Assembly (NCBI GenBank): GCA_007258455.2
Contig: VDFB02270651.1
Coordinates: forward strand, 489,312,711-489,376,710
Length of the DNA stretch: 64,000 bases
Direction: 5' to 3'
Source: Sequoia sempervirens
Taxonomy: Eukaryota > Streptophyta > Pinopsida > Cupressales > Cupressaceae
Shown here: positions 34,906 to 48,001 of the stretch, piece by piece
How the letters are laid out: each line of letters starts with the position of its first letter
Position numbering within the stretch: position 1 is the stretch's first letter
Notes under the pieces: model-generated
Databases searched by the model: none
Seen by the model: the letters and a program-made list of their open reading frames with translations, nothing else
Told to the model about the DNA's origin: nothing
Translations under genes and position numbers: made by a program

Positions 34906-35384
34906 TGTTTTATTTTTGAGGGATTTTGATGCAAGAGCATCAACACCTTAAATTTTTATTTGCATTTTAAATTTAGTTTCGTAAATTTCTTTGCTTTCAT
35001 ATTTTTGTTTGAATTTGGGTAGGAGGTCATGGTTTTTTTGAAAATCCATTTGAAATTTAACACATAGAAAAATATTCACACCCACATCAGGAGGGAAAAT
35101 GATATATGCAAAATAAAATCAAACTTGATATTGGTGTGTGGGGGGAAAGACAAGAATCAATTGTGAATTCAATTTTGAAAGTTGCATCGACAGGAAGGAT
35201 TAGGGTGGGAAAGAAGAGATAATTAGAGGGCCATAAGAAATGGTTGAGGTTGGCATAGAAGTAAGGTAGTTGATATATGTAAAAAACCAAAACCTTTAGC
35301 GGTACACCCACGCAAAAGGAAAGGAAAAACAATTATAATTATTGGTTTTCAATTACCAAGAAAGGCATTGCTAGAGAAAGTCCA
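34906..35384. other. Non-coding sequence after the chromovirus
   Basis: No protein or LTR end recognised. The stretch stops abruptly at the left edge of the third inverted-repeat element copy. Confidence 0.35.
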
Positions 35385-36032
35385 TATGTTTTGGTTTTAT
35401 TATGTATGTGTTTTTTTAGTTTTATTAAACATAGGTTTTTCACCGAAAATCAAGCTCTCTATTCTGCACATGTGGAAAAATAGCAGATTATCAAAAAAAA
35501 TTTTGAAAAATATGAGTGCACCAGATATTGAAGTCCTCGATCCAACAATTTTTTTTTTTGATACATACAAAAAAATTTACGCATTATACGGTTGAGCTAT
35601 GTTTGAATTGTAAATGGTTTGACTTTGAAACTTGATTAAAGAAAAAATATTCAATTAAAAACTATATAACCAAGTGTAAGCACTAGATATTGAAGTTACA
35701 AATCTAAATTCAAAAGAATTATAATTTTATCCTTCATGGAAAATTTTTTATGCATTATACGGTGAGCATCACTTTTTAAAAATGTTGTTTTCTAAAAAAA
35801 AAAAACTAGTTTTCGAGGGAGATGGAAAAAAAGAGAAAACTGATTCCAAATTTTTTGGATAAAATATATTTAGAATCTATATACAAAATGTCACAAAACT
35901 CTAGTTTGCATCATCTTCAAATTCCTCACATTTTAGCTGCTATAGGTTCCTGAAAGTGAAGATTTAGTTAAAAAACATTATTTCAGTGTCCAGTTTGGCC
36001 AAAAATTGTAAACCACTATTGTGGGATCACCC
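35385..36032 (-). mobile_element. 1-kb inverted-repeat element, copy 3 (half)
   Basis: Reverse complement of the first ~640 bp of copies 1 and 2. Its right edge is the complete terminal repeat ending GTGGGATCACCC at 36032, followed by CTCT. Its left edge begins at the word atatgttttgg, inside the element. The missing half is the part present in copy 4 at 59122. Confidence 0.8.
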
Positions 36033-36430
36033 CTCTGCAACATACCACAATTTTATGATAAATTTTTGGCACTTTCTTTAGGAGTATAAACATACCCATT
36101 ACCCTCATTTTAAGGGCATTGGTCCTTCTACTATTTTCAACACCTGAGTGGCTTCCAAAGTTTTATAAGGGATAAATTTTTCCAATTGAGACCATTTTGA
36201 GTAGGATTTTGTACTCTTTAGGGATATGCATAATTTTTTATATGGCATGTGTATAGGAATGTTGTTGTGGATGTTTGTATATCTTTAGGGAACTTTGCTT
36301 AGCTAGGGTTTCTCTTACCACACTTATTGGTATGATTATAATGTGAAATTGGCGAATGCAACAAAATTCTAAATATTACAAGCCTTGTGATGTCCTCTTG
36401 CACATTTCACATAAATTTATGTAATATTTT

Positions 36431-37725
36431 GGTAGACACGTAAAATGTACTGATTGACATGACACATCTGATCATGATTTTACTAACACTATTTCGTCCT
36501 AAATCATCCCTCTATCTAACCATTTAAGCAAATACCCTTATTTGATTAAATTCATCAATTTTCCTCTCTTAATTAAATAAATCATTTATCTAATTAAGTC
36601 ATTCTCTCTCATTAATTAAATAAATCAATGTTATTTAATTAAACCTCTGATCTCTATTTAATTAAATAATTCATTTTATTTGATTAAATATCTAAAGTCA
36701 TCTTATTAAATTAAATTAATAAAACCTTATCTAATTTAATCTAACATCATCCCCTTTAGTTAAATAAATCAAAATATTTATTTAACTAAGTCTAAACCAT
36801 TTTCCTCTCAACTTTGATTTATTTAAATCCTAAAATCTAAGTCAAAATTGTCAAATCACCCAACCTCCTCTTATTTAATCAAATCCTCATTAAATATAAT
36901 CTTAATCCATGTCCCATCCTCTAGCATTTGCCACTTGCACATGAAAATACATTTAATTAATTTATTAAATCCCTATTTTCTTTCAACTTGGCATAAAAGA
37001 GGAATATTCTTCCAAATTTGAAAATCTCTCCAAGTGGACTTTGTCCTTCCAACAAGGCATTTATTTAATCTTACAAGTCATTTTTCCTTGAGCCAAGTGG
37101 GCATAACTCCATTTGATTCTCCCTCCACCTTGTCATTTCACTAATTTCAAATTTCAACTAATTGTATTTATGGGAACATTCATCAAAATGTGCACATCCT
37201 TGGCCCATCCACCTCTTGAGAAGTGGAATTTGGCCATTGGTTGAAAGTTAGTCCCACATTGCTTCATTTTGGACATTCTTCCATCTTTCCTTCCTATAAA
37301 TAAGAGGCTTCTCTCCTCATTTGATTATCCACAATTTGAGCAAACTTATTATACTCAATTTCACTTTCAAGCATCATCATTTCCATCCATTTTATCAAGG
37401 TCTTAGCTAGGTTATGTAGGTTTTTCATCATGGAGCACGCTTGAATCTTCAACAAAGTGGATCAACCTTCATCACTCATCAACATTGCATCATAGGAGTT
37501 GGGAAAGGGCCAATTTTCACATCAAATTGGCACCAATTCCCCCATGGGATCAATATTTTTCTTGCTTAATTAGGATTTCATTGCTTTTTTATTGTGTTCT
37601 TCAAGTTTATTTCCTATTTTGAGTATTGTTAATGAATTTCATGGGGAATCTTGATTCTTACTTGCATTTGATCTAATATTGTGTTTGTTTGCTATGTTTG
37701 TGTAGGTCTAGGATTGGGGTTCACA
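36431..37725 (+). mobile_element. Tat-2 left LTR (LTR A)
   Basis: 1295 bp, starting GGTAGACACG (first T changed to G) and ending GGGGTTCACA. It contains the AATTAA-rich block 36530-36960, TATAAATA at 37295 and the word gggaaagggcc near 37500. Its length is one base short of LTR C. By hand count about 20 of the first 320 bases differ from LTR C. Confidence 0.85.
37295..37302 (+). promoter_or_regulatory. TATA box of LTR A
   Basis: TATAAATA in the context cctataaataagaggcttctctcctc. The same word occurs at 57745 (LTR C), at 46172 (LTR B, as ctataaatag) and in the LTR piece near 47965. Confidence 0.65.
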
Positions 37726-37728
37726 TTT

Positions 37729-37744
37729 TGGCACTAGAGGGAGG
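37729..37744 (+). promoter_or_regulatory. Primer-binding-site-like sequence of Tat-2
   Basis: TGGCACTAGAGGGAGG begins three bases after LTR A. It starts with the TGG expected opposite a tRNA CCA end; the tRNA is not identified. Confidence 0.5.
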
Positions 37745-40259
37745 GAAAATCTCAAGTTTAAATCATGTTTTTTAACAAAAATTTTGTGTTTTTTCTCTAT
37801 TTTTTGTGTATACAGGAAACTACACCACTATCAGTTTAGTGGCACCATAGAACGCCACTACTAGTCTAGCGACGCCATACAACACCACTTCAAACTTCAA
37901 ACCGTACCGCTCGGTTTGTCCCGCCCAAAATTAAAGATTCTTTACTCCACCACTGGTTCAAATCTCATGCACTGGAATTCTCAAACTTCAAACAACATCA
38001 CTAGGCAAAACTCTGACATAGTCAAGCTCTCTATTTTGCTACAGAGTGACACTTGCAGAATTAGCAACGCCATATAGCATTGCTAGGTTCCTCAAACTAC
38101 ATCGCCTGTGCAGGTTTCGCCGCTGGAGTGAAGTAAAATTGAAATTTTAGTTTTTAATATGTGCTTTTTTTTAATTTTGATTATTTGGTTTATTAATTTC
38201 TTTCTCGACCTCCGTTTTGTAGTTCTAACTAGTTTTTTTTAGGTTGGCTTGATCAAAGGTGAAGGAGGAAATCAAGTTTGAAGTTTCCTTATGATGCCAT
38301 CATCTCATGATATCAAGTGTTTTTGAACACTTTAGTGTTTGTTAAATACTCTTAGAGAACTTATAATATCTCTTAAAAATTTGTTATATTTCATGTGCTT
38401 AGGATATACTAAATTTCTTTTGGGCTCTAAAAAGAGCACTACAAAGGCTTTCAATTTTTGCTACAAAGGGCTTAAAAGAACTTTAGGACAAACTCACTAG
38501 ATTTGGTTTGAGGATTAACAATTGAACAAGGAAATCTCCATATTTCATTTTGGTGCTCTAAAAAAGAATCAAATCATTGCTTTGTGGATTTAAAATGAAC
38601 AAGTGCTTCTTTGTTTTGTAATTACTTACTCAAAGTAATATCATTAAAAGGATGTATGCGCTTCTCTCATTCCTCACGATGATCTTGAGAATCAGAAGGC
38701 CTTTTGGTAACATTAAGTTGTGTAAGTGATTACCCACACACTTTAATTTGGTTCTTAAAAATTGAACAAATCTTGCGAGTGTGAGTGTAACATATCGTGT
38801 GTGCTCTCTCTTTGTTTCTAAACAAAGATCGATCGAACTATGGATGTGTTTTCTTGCTTTTGTTTTTTCTTAGAGGGCCTTCCTTGTGGGAGAAAGTAAT
38901 CACCCAAGGGAATGACCCAACCAAAAACACGCTAAATACAAGCAACTTCCAACCCGTATATAAGTGTGGGTTCTTGTTGAAAGGAAATAATCATGATGGT
39001 CATCCCGACAAGAAGGGAAACAATGGTCTCTCACCTCATGGGTGATCCCCCACGAACGGAAAGTCCGTATTAAAACCCTTGTTTAGAAAAAGACAAAATC
39101 CTTGATCTATTTGTTGGTGTAAGAACGGTTGTTCTGAAGCCGTCCCACACTTTTATGGCTTTTAGTAGAAATGGAAAGTATGTCATGGGATTTTCATGGG
39201 TACTGATGCTTGGCTACCCCATATAAGTGAGTGTCATGGAGGGGAGCTAGTGGGGTCAAGCATCTAACCATTTGCTAAAAGTAGGTGTAGTTGGACTTGT
39301 CCAAGTGGGGATTCAACAAATACAGTATTTCATATCCATAGGATTGTGGTTGTTCTTGGAAACAAAACACTTTGCTTGTTTGTAAAAATTGGAAAAATAA
39401 ACATTCAACATGATCATCAAATTTCAAACCCTTTAGGAGGAGCAAGTACCTTTGAAAATTCAAGTTCTACTGCTCGTCCTAGGGATTTCATCCTTAGAGA
39501 CTTCTAAGTATTTGGATTTATATCTCAATTTTCTCTCACTAAAGTCAACATTAGGGAACTATTTCCTTGATTCTCTTGATTTCCACATAATGGACCTTGT
39601 GGGATGAAAAGGAGTTGAGACATAGACATTTAGTTTGAAAACTAAGCAAGACATTGGATGTGGTAAAATAAATTCATTAATCAAGATGAAATCAATTGAA
39701 CCCCACACATGTGCTTGTTTATCTTTTGTCATATGGTCTTTTCATGCAAACATTGGTCTTTTGATTTGAACTACTTTTTGGGAAAAGTATGTTCTTCAAT
39801 ATCTTGGTCTTGTAAACAAGGTCCCTCGTATATTCATGTTTAGGATCAAATCAATGATTTCATCCATCTAAAACATCAATTAAATCTCATCTCACAAACA
39901 ACTTTTGAACCATTGGAAAAATAATTCATACTATACTTTTGGTAAAATCCTTCAAATCAACATCAAAATCATCTTGTTTTGCTAAGTGTGTGTGGATGAA
40001 TCCTTCCTCATACATCTAGTTAAATTATCATCCTTGTGGACAAGTTTATTCCAAGATAACATCCAACATCTTGGGGTTTATAAGTCCAAATCAAATCAAA
40101 TCCAATCAAAAAATCCAAAGAATCCTAAAGTCTAGTATTCCTCTAAGGGTCCTAAAATTTCAACACCCATATCATTCACCCCTTTCACCCTTCATCTCAT
40201 CATTGGTCCTAAACACCTTAGAGGTCACTTTTGCAATAAGGTAAAAACACAAGAAGAAC
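37745..40259. other. Tat-2 5' untranslated region
   Basis: Long stretch with no protein recognised. A part around 37810-38110 has repeated words such as cgccacta, cttcaaactt and acatcgcc. Tat-type elements often have long 5' regions. Confidence 0.4.
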
Positions 40260-42349
40260 ATGGAATATAAACTTGATCCATACATCATGAGTAATCCAAG
40301 TCAACCAAGCTACCAAAGCTTTACAATGCCAATTTATTATCAAAACTCACATTTATACAATCTATACATGGGATCATTATCTCTTACAAACCTCAATGGC
40401 ACAACAAATATGAGCATTTCCAATCTAAATTTTGGAACACCTTTCCCAATGGTAGATTTAAATCAAAGTCCAAACCTACAAATTTATCAACCAAACAATC
40501 AATGCATGATTCTTCAACAAAACAACATTATCCCACCAAATCCATACATGCCAAATGTGAATACACCAATTTTACCGAACATGAACATTTTAAATCCACA
40601 CTTGGTAAAATTTGGGATAGATACGTTTGTGAATCGCACCAATGTTGTTCAAAGTTCAAATAATATGTTAACAACTCCGTGTATTGATCCAAGTCAAGGT
40701 AACACCATGCAAAATCAAAGTTACCTAAATCAAGGCAATGTGATTCCCAACCACAACAATGTTCAATTTCAAATTATCATTCCAAATCCAAACATCATCC
40801 GAAAACAGAACATTGTCCAAAATTAATCACCATATCTCCAAAATCAATCACCACAAGGTCAATCTAAAGTAAAAATCTCACAAGGTAACAAATGAAAATA
40901 CACACCACTTAGGAAACCAATCGAAATAGTCATGAAGCAACTGGTAAATGAGAATATCATCAACATCCCCATCTATGAGAATTATCAAGATCCCTTGGTA
41001 AAACCACAGTGGTATAATGAGAAACACCTTTGTGAATGTCAAAAAATAAAGGGACACACAACATCAGATTGTGTTCAACTAAAAAATCTCATCCAAGACT
41101 TGATTGATAAAAAATAATAAATATTCATGATCCATCGACCAATGATCATGTTGAAAATGTCTCTACATCATCCAATGAGTTAGAGGACATATCTCAAGAA
41201 TTTATTCCAAAGCATGATCAACATCTCTCACCAAATTCTAGCAATGATCCTTTCCAAGACATGTTTGCAGATATTGAAGGAATCTTCAACTCAACATTTG
41301 ATCCAAGTCCACTCAAAGATCAAGAGGATATTGAGCCATTTACCATGCCTAAAGAAGACATCCAAGAACCCTTTATATGCAATCCATCCTTTGAAACTAA
41401 CCCATGTCAAGAACTTGATCCAAAGCATGTTAAAAGCAATTCCCAAATCATTCAAGATCAAGAATTTGCATCTCCAAGCTACTACAATGATATAATGCAT
41501 ACTATCCTATCTATACAAGATGATCATATCCACATAGCACATACCCCTCCATCTACCCATGAGATGCTTTCTGTGGATGGACATGTAAATGATCTTCATT
41601 CAAAATAGGATTCCTTTACTCTTGACATTACTACACAAAAAGAGAAGGTTATTGATTCCAACAGTCAAACTGAGTTGTCAACAGCAAGATCAGATATATC
41701 CCAAATTTAGACTAAGGAAATCATGTATGAAGATATCCAACATTATCCACTCAAGGAAATAAGTCAGACAAAACAAGATATTCTGGAGTCAACATAGCAG
41801 CAAATTGAAATAACGTCATCTACAGTGGTCATTTATCAGAGAATACTTACTGAACAAGAGATCTCAAAACAAGAAGAATCAAGGAACAAAGGTGCTACTA
41901 CCACCATACTGGGGGCAACTATATCTCAAGAAAACATCAACATAGGGAGCATGAAGAGTCCTTATGATGAAACCGATGCCAATACTACAACTAGCTGCAT
42001 CACGAATCTTCATCCACCCATCCTCCCATCCACAAATTGGAACCAACATCAAAATAAGAATGTAAATCAAAGAAAGAAGAACATCATCAAAGGAAAAGAA
42101 GTAGCACAACATGAAGGAAAAATCAAATACAAATGGATACTAAAGAATACAAAGAAATATTATCCCTATCAAACTCCATTAGTCAAAGAAACTATGGGGA
42201 AAAATAAAAAAGGGAAAAGTATCCATCAAAGATGTCCACAAAGGAAAAATAAGGCTTCTCAAGCAACGTACAAAGTATATCAAGCAGTTTGTTGTAATTC
42301 CACACACACTTCCATATCCACCCATCATTGCTCATCCTCCCAAGTTTGA
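40260..42349 (+). pseudogene. Tat-2 gag-like region, Asn/Pro-rich
   Basis: Opens with MEYKLDPYIMSNPSQPSYQS, a long Asn/Pro/Gln-rich tract to 40823, then at 40932 a segment ending HLCECQKIKGHTTSDCVQLK, close to the C-x-C-x(6)-H-x(4)-C motif followed by LK..I..LI in Tat gag proteins. It continues through acidic, Ser/Gln-rich open stretches to 42349 (for example EDIQEPFICNPSFETNPCQE). There is no protease or RT directly after it. The usual capsid segment is not obvious, so it may be a diverged or non-autonomous gag. Confidence 0.6.
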
Positions 42350-42759
42350 AAAGTCAAAGGTTCCAAACTATCAACCAATCCGTCTTTTATCCCTAAACAC
42401 ACTCCATCCACGCCTCCATGCATGATATCCAATTCTAACATTGACCATGTATTGGAAACAACCCTTCATCATAAGGATTCAGAAGGCATCCTATCATGAT
42501 GTTCTCACAAAGAAAAAGTTAACTTCAGTATTGAAACAAAGCAAATCAGGAATCTCAACAGTTGTATTCAAGTGCACGTATCTTGGAAAAACAACTTCTT
42601 CAAGCAGGATATTGATGGTACATTATGATAGAAGCATATATATCGACACCACTAGGTGGTTCAACATGAGCTTAAAATATTTCACAGAAAAATACAAAAA
42701 AAATCAAAAACTATGAAAATCCAAAAAAATCAAAAAAAGGATTGAAAACAGTAAAAAAA
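42350..42759 (+). other. Unassigned stretch after gag
   Basis: Open in short pieces (for example VFKCTYLGKTTSSSRILMVH at about 42560) but no family recognised. The protease and RT expected here are absent; the sequence passes straight into the 3' region. Confidence 0.4.
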
Positions 42760-44889
42760 AATCATCCTCTAGTGAAAACCACTATGGTAGCACTTTGGAT
42801 AGGTACCATGATGAAAACCTAGAAAACATGCATCATGTGTAGAATCAAGCATCTGCATATGCCAGTTTAGGTGGAAGCATCTCATCCCATCCATAATAAA
42901 GCCAACATTCCATTCATCCATAAACCATTGATCCAATCCATTTTTCATCCATCTACATCCATAGTCCAAGTTATCTTGATCTTGAAAATTTTTGGTGCAA
43001 ACTTTTCACTTGCTTATGGTAGACATCTTGGCATGAGTCATTTTCATTAGCCTACCCAACATTATCTAGGCCATGAAGCATTATCCAATAAGCATTCTTT
43101 ATCTGAACACCTTATCTTATTGCAAGATAATCCTTGGCATCCTTTGCATGCTTACCATAGCCATCCATCCACACACCTATCAAGGTATCCATCCATGGCA
43201 TTCCATCATTGCTAGAAATTGGGGGAAGATAGTTAACATCTTACTTTGGGAATAAATCTTGATCTATATCCTCCAACTTATGTGGTGATCTGAACATTGG
43301 AAAATGTAAAATTAAATTGGTCAAAGCACTTGTGAGCAAGAATCCAAATCACTATCCCATGGCACATTTTGATGAGAAGATGTTCCTTATCAAGCTTTAT
43401 CTTTCATGAACATCAATCCAAACAATTAATATCAGTCGCATCTAATTTGCATATCAACATCATATCAAATCATTTAAAACACTTTTGTTCCAAACCAAGC
43501 TTCAAAATCCTGATCAATCAAATCCAACCCATCATCATCTTAGGATATCCTTCCCAGTCCTCATGTTTCTTAACACTATCCTTGCATTGTTGTGGATCCT
43601 CAACAATGTTATCATCATCAAATCCAATCAATCCCTCACCATCTTGGGATATCCATCCTAATCCTTGTGTTGCTTAACACTATCCTTGCATTGTTGTGTA
43701 TCATCAACAATGTTATCATCATCAATCCATCGATCTGATCAATCAACCTTAGCTTGGTTTTTAAAAAAATCCCAAAATACAACACTGCTATTATCACACA
43801 TATCCATATCCAAATCGTCAAAATCATGCAGAAATTCAAAAAAAATTCAAAACATATCAAAATCCCAAAATAGGTTAAAAAGTTAGAAAAATGTCAAAAA
43901 CATGGTATCCGAACTATGTCATCTCTGAGCTTAAACATAGGAAAGGCTAATCTTTGATCAACCCCTGAGACACAAAAAAAAACAACATTCAAAAATACAA
44001 AAAATCCAAAAATATTCATAAAATCTCAGAAAAAACCCAAAAACATTAGAAAATTGGAAAACCAAAACATTTGTAAAATCTCAAAAAACCCAAAAATAGA
44101 CTCAAAAAATTTCAAAATCATCAAAAATATTAAAAAAAACCCAAAAAATCCATCTTTCTCATTTCGCTTCACCCACAATAATCAATCATCCATAATAAAT
44201 CAATTGTCACCTTCATCCTTTGAAAAAACAAATAGAAACAACCACAACAATCAAATAATAAGCAAAAGCAAGCTTCAAACGTAAATCAAAAGAAAACTTC
44301 AAACTTTTAAATGCAAAATCAAAATCCTGATCATTTTCAAACATGTCAGTCAACCTTATATCAAAATCCTATCAAACAACTTATCAATCCATCATCATCC
44401 TATACAATGCATGTCCTAGGATATATCGTTCCAACAATGGGCATCATTTTTTATATCACTTTGGATACTTATCCTAAACAAAACACATCCCCTTGGCTAG
44501 AGGTATGAAGAACATTGACTTGTTTGTGTGCTTGATCTTTTCTTTTAATTTATTTTATTGCACTCATTCCAATGACCTCTTGATGATGTCTAATCAAAAA
44601 GATTTAGAGAGAAAGGAATGGGGCATTGATCATTATTTTTTGTCTATTGTACTTGTTGGACGTTCTTGTAATATAACTTGGAAAATACTTGCTTTTTTAG
44701 GTGCATCCTAGCAAGGTTTCCATATGTCAAGTGTGAACAAGAATACTCCTATCTATTTGTCGAGTCAAAGTCCATCACACTAGGTACAATGCAATCCTAG
44801 TTCTTTATACCTTGATGCATCGTATCTACGCATGTTATCAAAAATAAGGTAAATGGTCCCTTTTAAAATCCCAATTCCTGGCAAGCGAG

Positions 44890-44944
<55 letters not shown>

Positions 44945-45336
44945 TCTAATAAAGTCTCATAGATCATGGGCTTTTTGGATCCTCTTGTCATCATCTCTTA
45001 TTCCATCTTATTCTTCTTTTCTTTACTAACATTTCTTTCCAATTATCAAATGTGTGTAATATATCAAAGAATACATGAGGCTACCCATGGCCGATGACTA
45101 TCTACATCATCAAATCTGTCTACATCAAACATTCGAGTTGAACTAATCTTGAACCTCTTTGTCATGAGATCGACCCTCAAATTGAACCTTTTCACTCGAT
45201 CTCTCGAGGGGGCAGTATACCGACGTAATTCTTCATTCGTTGGGGCAGCAGTGGGGCATCCAAAAAAATTAGAGAATTTTTAAATTTTGATCAAGACAAT
45301 TTATTTTTTGAACCAACACAACAAGTATATTGCTTC
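42760..45336 (+). repeat. Tat 3' region, copy 1
   Basis: Shares with 51530-53340 the words ctctagtgaaaa-cact, ccaaaaaca-rich low complexity, gatctttgatcaacccctgag, the catgtcctaggat segment, and ttagagagaaaggaatggggc (about 44606). It ends at a polypurine tract before LTR B, so it is the non-coding 3' part of a Tat element. It has one unit of the 147-bp repeat, near 43911. Confidence 0.75.
44891..44944 (+). repeat. (ATC)18 microsatellite
   Basis: 54 bases of uninterrupted ATC. At the matching place in the other plus-strand copy (near 53232) there are only a few CATC units. Confidence 0.97.
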
Positions 45337-45350
45337 AAAGAGGGGAAAAA
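45337..45350 (+). promoter_or_regulatory. Polypurine tract before LTR B
   Basis: AAAGAGGGGAAAAA directly abuts TGTAGAGATT, the start of LTR B. It primes plus-strand DNA synthesis, so LTR B was a right-hand LTR. Confidence 0.75.
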
Positions 45351-46607
45351 TGTAGAGATTGAAAATATACCGATTGATCCTATACACCTGATCCTAATCT
45401 TACTAACACCAATTCATCTCGAATCATCTCCCCTAATTAATTAAATAATCTTTATTTAATTAAATTCATCTCATTTCATCTCTTAATTAAATAAATCATT
45501 TTTTATCTGATTAAGTCATCTCCTATTAATTAAATAAATCACTTTGTTTAATTAATTCTATAGTCCCTCTTTTAACTAAAAATAATTCATTTTATTTAAT
45601 TAATCTCTAAAGTCATTTCATTTATTTTAAATAAATTAATCTTTATTTGATTTAAAGCTAACGCCATCCTCTTTAATTAAATAAATCAAATCATATTTAA
45701 TTAAGTCTAAAATCATTTTCCTCTCATTTTGATTTAAATTAATCCAAAAATCTAAGTCAAAATGGTCAAATCAGCTAATCTCCTTTAAATTAATCAAATC
45801 ATGATTAATCTTAGTCTTAATCCATCAAATCCTCTAGCTTTTGCCACTTGCTCAATAAATAATTTCTTTTGAATTATTAAATCCTCAATTACTTTCAAAA
45901 AGGGCATCAAAGATGGAATATTCCTCAAATTTGAAATCTCCCCCCAAAAAGGTCTTGTCCTCCAACATGGCATTTAATATCTCTTACAAGTCCTTTTCTT
46001 GAGCCATGTGACATTAACTTCATCTTTCACCTCATCCTTCAAGCCATCTTTTGAATTTGAATCTCCCCCCTCTTTGCACATTCTCCAAAATGTGCTAAAC
46101 CTTTGTCCATTAGCATGATGACAAGTGGTGCTTTATCATTGGTTTATCTTTTGTCCCACATCCTTCATATCTATAAATAGAGACCTTCTCTATTTGTTAG
46201 GAGGAGCCACAATCAATGTAAAATCATTATGCTCATTTGAGGACGAGAATTGGAGCCAAAGTTATCATCTTCATCCATTCTTCATCCATTTCTATAATTT
46301 CTTAGCTAGGTTATGCAAGATTGGGGTTCACAAAGGAATCATCAAATCATAATCAAGGCATCACAAAGCTTGCAAAGGAGTTGGGAAAGGGCCAATTTCC
46401 ACATCAAATTGGCACCAACTCCCCCATGGGATTGAGTGTTTGTAGTTTAAAGTAGGATTTCATTTCTTTCTTGGTTTATTTCCTTCATTTTCTTTCCTAT
46501 TTGAGCTTTGCAAATGAATTTCATGGGGAATCTTGATTCTCACTTTCATTTGATCTAATATTGTGTTTTTTGCTATGTTTTGTAGGTATTACGATTGGGG
46601 TTCTACA
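45351..46607 (+). mobile_element. Internal LTR (LTR B)
   Basis: 1257 bp, TGTAGAGATT to GGGGTTCTACA. Same family as LTR A and C but clearly more distant, with many small differences in the AATTAA-rich block. TATAAATA at 46172. It is preceded by a polypurine tract and followed at 46610 by an inverted 3' region, not by a primer-binding site. Its left-hand partner is not in the window unless it is LTR A. Confidence 0.82.
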
Positions 46608-46609
46608 TT

Positions 46610-47918
46610 TGACCAAGTTATATTACAAGAATATCTAACAAGCACAAAAGATAAAAAGATAATGATCATTTCCCTATTACTTTCTCTCTAAATCCTTTCA
46701 TTTGGGACATCATTAAGAGGTCATCGAAATGAGTGCAAAAAGATAAAAGACAAAGATGAAGTAAACAAACAAGCTAATGTTCTTTAATACCTCTAGCCAA
46801 GACTAAACTACAGTGATGCCTAATGTTGATGCCCATTGTAGGAAGGATGCATCCTAGGACATGATGATATCAGATGATTGATTTGGGACTAATTGGATGA
46901 TAGGCTATTGACACAAAGAGTTGACCAACTTGTTTACGTACTGACCTAGACTTGAGACTTTGACATGAGTTTTCACTTTTGATCTGCTAGACTTGTTTCT
47001 GATTGTTTTACCAAAGGTTGAAGATGGCAATGATTTATTATGAGTGATGTTTTTACAGGTGAAAGCGAGATGAGACAGATGGATTTTTTTTTTGGGGTTT
47101 TTTGAATGTTTTTGATCTTTTTGAAATGTTTTGAGGCTGTTTTTGGTATTTTTTGAGATTTTACAAATGTTTTAATTTTTTGGATTTTCCAATGTTTTGG
47201 GGTTTTCTAAGATTTTGACCAAGACCTAACCTAAACACCTATCCTAGGGGCCTCGAGGGCTGATCAACAGATTATCCATTCCTACGTTATACACATAGAG
47301 ACCACGTAGTTTGACTAACACAGACTTGATTATTGATGAGATATGGATAAACAAATTGCCAGTTTATTATGATAGACTCCTAAAGGACTGACCTAAGTGT
47401 CTCAAGGGATGATAAAAGATCAACCTTGCCTACGTTCAAGGCTAAGAGACCCATAGTTCGACAAGATGACTATGATTTTGAATTTTTTGACCTATTTTTG
47501 GATTTTGATATGATTTGAATGTTTTGGGATTTTTTTATTTTTTGATGTTTCTGGATTTTTTGATTTTCTAATGTTTTTTGGATTTTTTGATTTTGTGATC
47601 TCAAGAACATACACAAATTCGATCTAATGAGAACATTCCCCCAGCGTGATGTGATAGACTACTCCGATAAAGGCAGGAAAAATTGACCTTAAGAATGGGC
47701 TGAGTACTACTAGGAGGGATCATGACACGAACACAAGATCAAGCTATGATGCAGATACAATAGATGATAGATGGATGAGATATGGACTATGATGGATGAT
47801 TTAAGTGTAATGGATGGATGATGTAGAACAAGCCATGAAGATTCTGGTGGATGGAAAGTGCTTATTTACACAAGGCATCTTTTTGCTAGGTTTTCACCAA
47901 GGTACTTGCCCAAAGCAT
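46610..47918 (-). repeat. Tat 3' region, copy 2, inverted
   Basis: Reverse complement of about 51530-52945. Matches include tgaccaagttatattacaag at 46610 against 52925-52945, the catcctaggacatga segment, and ggttttcaccaaggtacttg near 47893. It carries two units of the 147-bp repeat (anchors near 47312 and 47459). It starts two bases after the end of LTR B. Confidence 0.82.
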
Positions 47919-47925
47919 CATTATT

Positions 47926-48001
47926 GCATTCTTCCATTTTGGGCATTCTTTCATATTGTCTTCCTATAAATAACAGGCTTCTCTCCTCATTTGATCATCC
48001 A
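47926..48001 (+). repeat. Small LTR piece fused upstream of pol
   Basis: About 75 bp from the TATA region of the Tat-2 LTR (cttcctataaataacaggcttctctcctc and gatcatcca), matching LTR C near 57709-57782. It is joined directly to pol sequence at 48001, which marks a rearrangement breakpoint. Confidence 0.75.

Noticed and set aside
35385..36032. Copies 3 and 4 as one element split by simple insertion of the 23-kb block
   Set aside because: A simple insertion would leave left half then right half; here the right half comes first, and the outer four bases (TCTT, CTCT) do not match.
44889..44944. Possible CRISPR-like or tandem regulatory array
   Set aside because: A simple ATC trinucleotide microsatellite with no spacers.
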